From: Corynebacterium uropygiale
GTDB lineage: Bacteria > Actinomycetota > Actinomycetes > Mycobacteriales > Mycobacteriaceae
Direction of reading: 5' to 3'
Assembly: GCF_021568315.1 (NCBI RefSeq)
Contig: NZ_JAKGSI010000004.1
Location: 248,001-312,000, forward strand
Length of the DNA stretch: 64,000 bases
The notes beneath the pieces are model-generated. The model made no database searches and was not told the DNA's origin. It was given only the letters and a program-made list of their open reading frames with translations. Below, piece after piece: positions 59,001 through 64,000 of the stretch. The first letter of the stretch is position 1, and each line of letters opens with the position of its first letter. The position numbers and the translations under genes are program-made.

Positions 59001-60926
59001 CTGGGAGCCGAAGCCGGAGTACACGAACACCGGGCCGAGCGCCGCGGGCGCATCCGCGGCCTCGATGCCCATGCTCGTCTTGCCTTCCGCGACGCGACGC
59101 AGCCGGGTCACGGCCTCCTCGATGCTCGCGGCGCGCACGGCGGCGCGGGAGCGCCCGTGGTTGCGACGGGCGAGGGAGCGGGCGAGCGGGAGGAGGTCCT
59201 CCTCGTTCTTGTCCTCGAGGAAGTCGGCCAGCGCCTCGGCGGCCTGGCGACGGCGGGAGGGCAGGAGCCCGGAGACGGGCAGGATGACCTGGCCCTCGCC
59301 GAGCTGCGCCTCCGCCCGCGCGGGGGCGCTCTCGTAGCGCTCCGGCTCGAGCTCCGAGACGACGACGTGCGCGTTCGTCCCGCCGAAGCCGAAGCCGGAG
59401 ACACCCGCGATCTTGTGCCCGGAGTACTCGGGCCACTCGCGCGGATCCTCCACGACCTCCAGGTGCTCGGCATCAAAGTCGATGTAGCGGTTGGGGCCGG
59501 CGAAGTGGAGGGAGGGCGGCAGGGTGTCGCCCATCATGGAGAGGACCACCTTGATGAGGCCGGCGGCGCCCGCCGCGCTCTCCGTGTGTCCGAAGTTCGT
59601 CTTCGCGGAGCCCAGCAGGGTGGGCTTGTCCGCATCCCGGCCCGCGCCGAGGACCTCGCCGAGGGCCGTCGCCTCAATGGGGTCACCGAGGATGGTGCCC
59701 GTCCCGTGGGCCTCGATGTAGTCCACCTTGCGGGGGTCGACGCCCGCATCCGCGTAAGCCCGCCGCAGCACGTCTACCTGGGCCTCCGGGTTGGGCGCGG
59801 TGAGGCCGTTGGAGTGGCCGTCCGAGTTCACCGCGCTGCCCCGGATGACCGCGAGGATGCGATCGCCGTTGCGCTGGGCCTCCGCCACCGTCTTGAGGAC
59901 GAGGACGCCCGCGCCATCGCCGCGGATGAAGCCGTCGGCATCATCGGAGAAGGCGTGGATGTGGCTGCTCGGGCTGATGACGCCGAGCTCAGCGAACGCC
60001 GTGGACACGAACGGGGAGGCGAGGATGTTCACGCCGCCGGCGAGCGCCACCGAGGCCTCGCCGGAGCGCAGCGCGCGGACCGCCTGGTGCACCGCCACGA
60101 GGGAGGAGGAGCAGGCCGTGTCCACCGCCACCGAGGGGCCCCGGAAGTCATAGGCATAGCTCACGCGGTTCGCGATGACCGAGCTGGCCGTCCCGGTGAG
60201 CGCATAGGGGTGCGCCTCCGCGGGGTCGGCGCTGATGAGCATGGCGTAATCGTGGGAGGAGGCGCCGAGGAAGACGCCGACGTCCGTCCCGCGCAGCTCA
60301 TTGGCCGGCAGGTGGGCGTGCTCGAGGGCCTCCCACACGAGCTCGAGGATGATCCGCTGCTGCGGATCCGTGTTCGCCGCCTCTACGGGGGAGATGCCGA
60401 AGAACTCCGCGTCGAAGGAGGAAATATCGCGAAGGTAACCGCCCCGCGTGTTGCTGTTCTCGATGCGGCGCTGCACCTCCGCATCCTGCGCGTATTCACT
60501 CCAGCGGCCCATGGGCAGCTCCCCGGTGCCGTCCTCGCCGTGGAGGAGGAGGCGCCACATGGCGTCGAGGCCCTCGTCGGCCCCCGGGAAACGCGCCGCC
60601 ATACCGACGACGGCAATATCGTGCACACCCGGTTCCCCCTGGTCCTGCACGCGGAGGGCGGGCGCGGCGGGGGCGGAGCGGGTGGGCTCGCCGGAGAGCA
60701 AGCGCTGCGCGAGCGAGGCGATGGTGGGGTGCTCGTACACGATGGTCGCGTCGAGGCGGGTCCCCAGGAGGCGTTCGAGCTCGCCGGAGAGAAGCACCGC
60801 ATCGCGCGAGGAGAGCCCCAGCGACTCGAGCGGGCGATCGTCCGTGACCTCCTCCGGCGGGAGGCCCGTCGTGCTAGCCACCCACTCGCGAAGCCAGATC
60901 CGCAGATCCTGCGCGCTCATGTCCAT
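56076..60926 (-). CDS. pks13: Polyketide synthase Pks13, mycolic acid condensing enzyme
   Basis: A 1616-residue type I polyketide synthase that condenses the two mycolate chains. Domains in order: N-terminal ACP (LGLSSRDAV, carrier Ser near 40), ketosynthase (VDTACSSSLVAVH, Cys near 272), acyltransferase (GMSMGEIAAAYG, Ser near 719), C-terminal ACP (LGLDSLMGM near 1174) and thioesterase (GGWSFGGALAYEVA, Ser near 1417). Linkers around the C-terminal ACP hold two palindrome copies (PSARAESP) and a Gly-Ala repeat. A TAATAAT box lies in the upstream region, so it may have its own promoter besides read-through from fadD32. Confidence 0.97.
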   Translation of the reverse strand: MDMSAQDLRIWLREWVASTTGLPPEEVTDDRPLESLGLSSRDAVLLSGELERLLGTRLDATIVYEHPTIASLAQRLLSGEPTRSAPAAPALRVQDQGEPGVHDIAVVGMAARFPGADEGLDAMWRLLLHGEDGTGELPMGRWSEYAQDAEVQRRIENSNTRGGYLRDISSFDAEFFGISPVEAANTDPQQRIILELVWEALEHAHLPANELRGTDVGVFLGASSHDYAMLISADPAEAHPYALTGTASSVIANRVSYAYDFRGPSVAVDTACSSSLVAVHQAVRALRSGEASVALAGGVNILASPFVSTAFAELGVISPSSHIHAFSDDADGFIRGDGAGVLVLKTVAEAQRNGDRILAVIRGSAVNSDGHSNGLTAPNPEAQVDVLRRAYADAGVDPRKVDYIEAHGTGTILGDPIEATALGEVLGAGRDADKPTLLGSAKTNFGHTESAAGAAGLIKVVLSMMGDTLPPSLHFAGPNRYIDFDAEHLEVVEDPREWPEYSGHKIAGVSGFGFGGTNAHVVVSELEPERYESAPARAEAQLGEGQVILPVSGLLPSRRRQAAEALADFLEDKNEEDLLPLARSLARRNHGRSRAAVRAASIEEAVTRLRRVAEGKTSMGIEAADAPAALGPVFVYSGFGSQHRKMAKELYEQSPFFRARMQELDEIVRREAGWSVCALIEDDGQTYNTETAQTSITTIQIALTDYLAQLGIHPGAVMGMSMGEIAAAYGCGGLSAEHALTIAAHRSRLMGEGEASLPEDELGAMAVVELSPQELSTLNEEERFAHIEPAVYAGPGMTTVGGPRDEVSALVEKLSEESKFARMLKVKGAGHTSAVDPLLGELAAECSIIDPQPLRIPLFSSVDPGVTYPAGATPHGPDYWVRCTRQSVEFQAATEAAFVAGHDTMVEISPNPIALMGMMNTAFSVGRADAKLLYTLKRKVPAVDSLTDLAAKMYAAGQPVHLDWFTGPGEILPAPHQVWKHQRYWTNAHPSSTGSARLPGARVSLPDGSVAFSTSADQAPSANAVLEAAAVAVDPEAQLVHVVEEKGLPADGELTCTVSRSVGGLAIRLHHIAGAGAELLAEAFATTATSRGFLGGAAAASASAPAETPAPAAPSARAESPEGAESADVEAWHWDPESGETVEERLRAIVSESMGYDVDDLPRELPLIDLGLDSLMGMRIKNRVENDFQIPPLQVQALRDASVADVVRIVEDLVAHRGEEAPESPEAPEAAAPSARAESPSAAGAAGAAGAAGAAGAAGAVAPRDASERMVFGTWASITGAAVPGVTSPLPEVTEETAEKIAARLSERSGATITAEQVRETESLEPLADLVRQAFETDVDGNVRVLRARKEGSTRPAVFMFHPAGGSTVTYRPLTRRLPEDVPVYGMERREGSLEERAAGYLDDIRAYAEGHPVILGGWSFGGALAYEVAKQLADDPQVDVALIALLDTVQPKEPIPNTPEETRARWERYAAFAKKTYGLDMPVPYELLDSAGEDAVLGMIQEFLATTDASAHGLSPAVLEHQHHSFVDNRILDQLDFHRWEGLDVPVVLYRAERMHDGAIELEPNYAEIAPDGGWSAIVTDLDIVQLRGDHLGVVDEPEIGKVGADLTRRIDNLS
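57147..57200. repeat. Six tandem 9-bp units in pks13
   Basis: GGCTCCCGC repeated six times without mismatch. On the coding strand it encodes a Gly-Ala-Ala tract in the linker between the C-terminal ACP and the thioesterase. Confidence 0.9.
57213..57228. repeat. Dispersed palindrome in pks13, ACP-thioesterase linker
   Basis: CTCCGCGCGCGCGGAG with CT before it; the coding strand reads PSARAESP. Confidence 0.85.
57570..57585. repeat. Dispersed palindrome in pks13, linker before the C-terminal ACP
   Basis: CTCCGCGCGCGCGGAG, again read as PSARAESP, so copies flank the ACP domain on both sides. Confidence 0.85.
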
Positions 60927-61023
60927 ACGTGATTACATCCTCATCTGTTTTTTAGCGAATAACGTCGATTATTATCGCGCATCAGCCTGCGCATGTTACA
61001 CATCGACGCACGGAGCGAACACT

Positions 61024-61066
61024 ACAGCCCGACACCATTCCCAGGGTAATAGGGGTGTCGGGCTGT
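61024..61066. terminator. Strong hairpin between fadD32 and pks13
   Basis: ACAGCCCGACACC and GGTGTCGGGCTGT form a 13-bp perfect stem with a 17-nt loop, in the 186-nt intergenic region. No T tract follows on the minus strand, so it may attenuate rather than end transcription. Confidence 0.7.
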
Positions 61067-61112
61067 GAACATATGAATAAGACTACCTTTTCTTTCAGGC
61101 GTGAACTGGCGC

Positions 61113-62987
61113 TTACTCAGTGTTTTCTGGGGCCAGCTGTCCCTCGAGGTAGCGCTGGCGGGCCACCCGCCGGGCGATCTTCGCGCTGGAGGAGCGCGGG
61201 ATCTCCTGGTCGTGGAGGATGAGCACTTCCGCCGGCACGATGCCGTGGCGCTGAGATACCGCCGCGGTGATTGCGGACACGGCCTCCCCGTCCCCGGACT
61301 CCTCCGCGCCGAGCGCCCGCTCCGCGAGGATCACGAGGCGCTCCACGTCCTCCCCCGGCACCGAGAAGGCAGCGACGGCCTGCGGGTTGACGTGCGGGCT
61401 CGCCTCGCCGACCGTGTGCTCGATGTCCTGCGGGTAGTGGTTGCGCCCGGCGATGACGATGAGGTCCTTGAGGCGGCCGGTGATGAACACCTCGCCGTCG
61501 AGGATCGTGCCGAGGTCGCCCGTCGCGAGCCAGCCCTCGTCGGGGGCGTCGCCCGCCGTGGAGTTCTCCGCCAGCCGCTCGCCCAGCGTGTTATGGAAGG
61601 TCGCGGTGGTCTCCTCCGCGCGCTGGTAGTAGCCCACCGCGAGGTTATCGCCGCGCAGCCACAGCTCGCCCACGCTGCCCTCCGGCAGCTCGGCGCGGGT
61701 CTCCGGGTCCACAATAACGAGCCACTGCGGGCGCACGACCTGCCCGTTCGACGTGAAGGCGGTGGCCTGCTCGGCGTCGGCGGCAACCTTCACGGCCGTC
61801 CCCTCGGCGAGCTTCTCCCGGTCAAAGTGGCAGACGACCGGGCGGTTCTCCCGCTGCGGGGTGGTGACGATGAGGGAGGCCTCCGCCAGCCCATAGGAGG
61901 GGCGCAGCGCCTCGCGGCGCAGTCCGGCCGGTGCGAAGGTCTCCTCGAAGAGCGCGAGCGCGCGCTCGGTGACCGGCTCCGAGCCGATGATGATCCCGTC
62001 CACCCCGGAGAGGTCGAGCTCCTGGCCCTCCCGCTTCCCATAGCGGGCGGCCAGCTCCAGCGCGAAGTTGGGGACCACGGAGTAGACGTCGACACCCTCC
62101 TCGCCCTCGCGGCGCGAGAGCTGTTCCAGCCAGCGGGAGGGCTGCTGGATGAAGTCGCGCGGGCCCATGAGCTCGGTCTCGATGCCGAGGATCGTCACGA
62201 AGGCGTTGAGGATGATGCCCATGTCATGGTGGAGGGGCAGCCAGGAGGAGACGCGCAGCGGGCGCTTCCCCACCCCGACGGCCTGGAACATCTGGAGGAC
62301 GTTCGTGAGGATGGAGCGATTCGTGAGGACGACGCCCGCCGGGGTCCGCGTGGAGCCCGAGGTGTACTGGATGAAGGCGGGCAGGTCCACCGGGTCCGTC
62401 TGGGAGGCCACCGCGAACTCCTTGCCCTCCGGGGTCTCCAGCGGGTTCCGCCAGATCTCCGCCAGGGTGTCCGGGAGGGCGTCGATGGCGAGGATCCGGG
62501 GGCGCTCGCTGGCCGGGCGGTCAGCGAAGAAGCTGCGGACCGGCCGCGAGGAGGCGCCGGCAGTGAGCACGACGGCCGGCTGGGCGTCGGCGAGCACGGC
62601 GCGGAGGTGATCGGCGTGGCCGGGCTCGGCCGGATCGTAGAGGGGAACCGGGATGAGTCCGGCGTAGAGGGCGCCGAGGAATCCGTAGAGGTACTCCGGG
62701 GAGTTGCCCGCGAGGATGGCGGCCTTATCTCCGATCGAGCACACCTGCTGGAGGCGGGCGGCCACGGCCTTGATGCGCGTGTTCACCTCGGTGCGGGTGA
62801 TGCCGCGGGACTCGCCCTCCCGGGAGGAGCTGAAGTCCCAGGCGTGGAGGCAGACCGTGTCCCCTCCGCCGGACGCCAGATCCTTCTGGTAGACCAGCTC
62901 GCACAGGCCGGCGAGAGTCAGTTGCGGGGCGAGAGCGATCTCACCCTTCTCGGTGAAAAACTGGGCCATGGCCTGTCGAAGATCCAT
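61113..62987 (-). CDS. fadD32: Fatty-acyl-AMP ligase FadD32
   Basis: Activates the meromycolate as acyl-AMP and loads it on the N-terminal ACP of Pks13. The 624-residue protein has the adenylate motifs YTSGSTRTPAGVVLTN (near residue 205), SSWLPLHHDMG, SYGLAEASLIV and GWLATGDLG (near 488). The spacing and DMGII segment match fatty acyl-AMP ligases rather than CoA ligases. It lies 84 nt downstream of the cutinase-like gene. Confidence 0.95.
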   Translation of the reverse strand: MDLRQAMAQFFTEKGEIALAPQLTLAGLCELVYQKDLASGGGDTVCLHAWDFSSSREGESRGITRTEVNTRIKAVAARLQQVCSIGDKAAILAGNSPEYLYGFLGALYAGLIPVPLYDPAEPGHADHLRAVLADAQPAVVLTAGASSRPVRSFFADRPASERPRILAIDALPDTLAEIWRNPLETPEGKEFAVASQTDPVDLPAFIQYTSGSTRTPAGVVLTNRSILTNVLQMFQAVGVGKRPLRVSSWLPLHHDMGIILNAFVTILGIETELMGPRDFIQQPSRWLEQLSRREGEEGVDVYSVVPNFALELAARYGKREGQELDLSGVDGIIIGSEPVTERALALFEETFAPAGLRREALRPSYGLAEASLIVTTPQRENRPVVCHFDREKLAEGTAVKVAADAEQATAFTSNGQVVRPQWLVIVDPETRAELPEGSVGELWLRGDNLAVGYYQRAEETTATFHNTLGERLAENSTAGDAPDEGWLATGDLGTILDGEVFITGRLKDLIVIAGRNHYPQDIEHTVGEASPHVNPQAVAAFSVPGEDVERLVILAERALGAEESGDGEAVSAITAAVSQRHGIVPAEVLILHDQEIPRSSSAKIARRVARQRYLEGQLAPENTE

Positions 62988-63071
62988 GCCTCCCCTTCCT
63001 CGTGCGGCACGCGGGCGCGCGCCAGCGCGACTCGTGATTTTGTTCGTGATCGGAAACTATAGCGTGGGGCC

Positions 63072-63989
63072 CTAGACTCCGTCAATCACGCCCTTGGCCC
63101 AGTCCACGACCCACTGATTCGCCGTGGTCCCCGGCACGACGTCGGGATTGCTCGCGTACTGCGCGTGCACGCCATTGGCCTGCACGAGAGCCTGGGCCCG
63201 GGCCATCGCGTTCCCGAGGTCCCGCGGTGCATCGCAGATCGAGTCATTGGGCGCGCACAAGTCAAAGGTGCGATCCTGAAGCTCACCATAACCGCCCTCC
63301 CGGGGGCCGCGCATGGTGGCGCCTGGGACCACCGGCTGGACGAGCCCGCTCACCGGCGCCAGCGCCACCTCGGCGCCCACGCCGCCGATCTGCACGCCCG
63401 GGCTCACGCCCACGCCGGGCTCGCGTCGGCCATCCGCGATAACCGCCACACCGGCCACCCGGTCAGCGGGCACCACTCCGGTGCCATTCCCAATGCGGTT
63501 GGCAATATCGCCCACGATCACCGCGCCCTGCGAGAAGCCCGAGAGGATGTACTGGGTGGCGGGGCACTGCTCGTGCATCGAGCGGAGCTCGTTCTCCAGC
63601 GTGGCGGTTCCCTCCTGGCGGGAGTCGTCGTAGCTCATCTCCTGCTGGGCGTTGATGTTGCGGAACTGCGCCGTATAGGGCAGGGTCCACACCTTCACGT
63701 CATTCTCCGGGTAGGTCTCCTGGAGCGGCTGCGTGATGCTCAGCATGAAGGAGTTGGGGTTGGCGTGCGGGTGGATGGGGTCGTCGTCGGCCGCGGACTC
63801 CCAGGTCCCGGGGGCGGCGAGCACCTCCACGCGCGGACACCAGTCCGGCTGCTGCGGGGCAGCCTCCTCGGAGCTCCCCGGCCCCTGCTGTTCTCCCGGC
63901 TGCTGGGTGGAGCGCTGCCACTGCAGCAGCCCCGCCCCGATGATGACGAGGACGACGATAACGGCAAGGACCGTGAGGAACTTTCTCAT
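63072..63989 (-). CDS. Cutinase-like serine esterase (Rv3802c/Culp6 type)
   Basis: A 305-residue envelope protein. An N-terminal hydrophobic anchor (about residues 4-24) and a Gln/Pro/Ser-rich linker precede an alpha/beta hydrolase of the cutinase family with the nucleophile Ser in LSGFSQGAVIVG near residue 152, plus Cys pairs (DWCPRVEV, HEQCPATQ, DLCAPNDSICDA). The mycobacterial homologue is a phospholipase/thioesterase encoded beside fadD32. ATG at 63989 lies 11 nt from the window edge, so its ribosome site is not visible. Confidence 0.92.
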   Translation of the reverse strand: MRKFLTVLAVIVVLVIIGAGLLQWQRSTQQPGEQQGPGSSEEAAPQQPDWCPRVEVLAAPGTWESAADDDPIHPHANPNSFMLSITQPLQETYPENDVKVWTLPYTAQFRNINAQQEMSYDDSRQEGTATLENELRSMHEQCPATQYILSGFSQGAVIVGDIANRIGNGTGVVPADRVAGVAVIADGRREPGVGVSPGVQIGGVGAEVALAPVSGLVQPVVPGATMRGPREGGYGELQDRTFDLCAPNDSICDAPRDLGNAMARAQALVQANGVHAQYASNPDVVPGTTANQWVVDWAKGVIDGV

Positions 63990-64000
63990 TGTCTTAGCAG

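Noticed and set aside
56151..60932. A 1593-codon open frame on the plus strand opposite pks13
   Set aside because: It mirrors pks13, and its composition (GRG/EDL/HHD repeats) is an artefact of GC-rich codon use. No ribosome site or domain is visible.
1..64000. CRISPR array, insertion sequences, integrase or prophage genes
   Set aside because: No spaced direct repeats of CRISPR size, no transposase or integrase. The only nuclease is the HNH gene, which lacks an associated element.

Overview
The window is a high-GC actinobacterial chromosome segment with every hallmark of the genus Corynebacterium. It carries a complete mycolate-condensation locus (accD4-pks13-fadD32-cutinase-like), an MmpL3-type trehalose-monomycolate exporter, a GTP-type PEP carboxykinase, a bifunctional PutA, a DtxR/HspR-style regulatory vocabulary and several genes that look leaderless. 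No insertion sequence, prophage, CRISPR array or rRNA was seen. Gene order in several blocks matches Mycobacterium tuberculosis blocks as I recall them: Rv0350-0353, Rv0337c-0338c, Rv0321-0322, Rv0224c-0228, Rv0206c-0211 and Rv3799c-3802c. This is therefore core chromosome with accessory insertions between conserved blocks.

Layout. 1-4007 (minus): dnaK-grpE-dnaJ-hspR heat-shock operon with a HAIR operator. 4260-8943: class I aldolase, a lactate/2-hydroxyacid dehydrogenase, then a TPP enzyme/ureohydrolase/XRE-cupin set divergent from a sodium:solute symporter (to 11204). 11416-16199: putA and an AI-2E family permease. 16304-24228: Fe-S oxidoreductase with a long Pro/Ala tail, DUF1707 protein, alanine-type aminotransferase, YibE/F protein, UDP-glucose dehydrogenase and dcd. 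24338-24411: tRNA-Gly. 24533-30220: DCC protein, DJ-1/PfpI protein, and a ribose-type ABC operon whose LacI-family regulator is frameshifted. 30363-37086: HNH nuclease followed by a mycomembrane/lipoglycan block (TmaT-like acyltransferase, DUF3068 protein, polytopic membrane protein, GT4 glycosyltransferase, methyltransferase). 37121-42327: alpha-glucoside PTS locus. 42324-43920: NsrR/flavohaemoglobin nitric-oxide defence. 43999-48823: secreted protein, pckG, trmB, NYN protein. 48870-53525: mmpL3 and a string of small membrane proteins. 53634-54456: a tiny amphipathic peptide gene and an Excalibur lipoprotein. 54510-63989: mycolic acid condensation operon.

How it works together: FadD32 activates the meromycolate, AccD4 carboxylates the second acyl chain, Pks13 condenses them, MmpL3 exports the trehalose ester, and the TmaT-like and methyltransferase-containing block is related to trehalose-mycolate and lipoglycan maturation. 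The carbon-metabolism genes (PTS, ribose ABC, PutA, PckG, aldolase) surround this core.

The most unusual feature is an 18-bp palindrome, consensus CTCTCCGCGCGCGGAGAG, that recurs about thirty times in intergenic DNA and, in frame, inside many proteins (read as SARAES-like linkers). A 35-codon minus-strand gene at 53634-53741, with its own TATAAT box and ribosome binding site and resembling corynebacterial mini-porins, is the best candidate for an undescribed gene.
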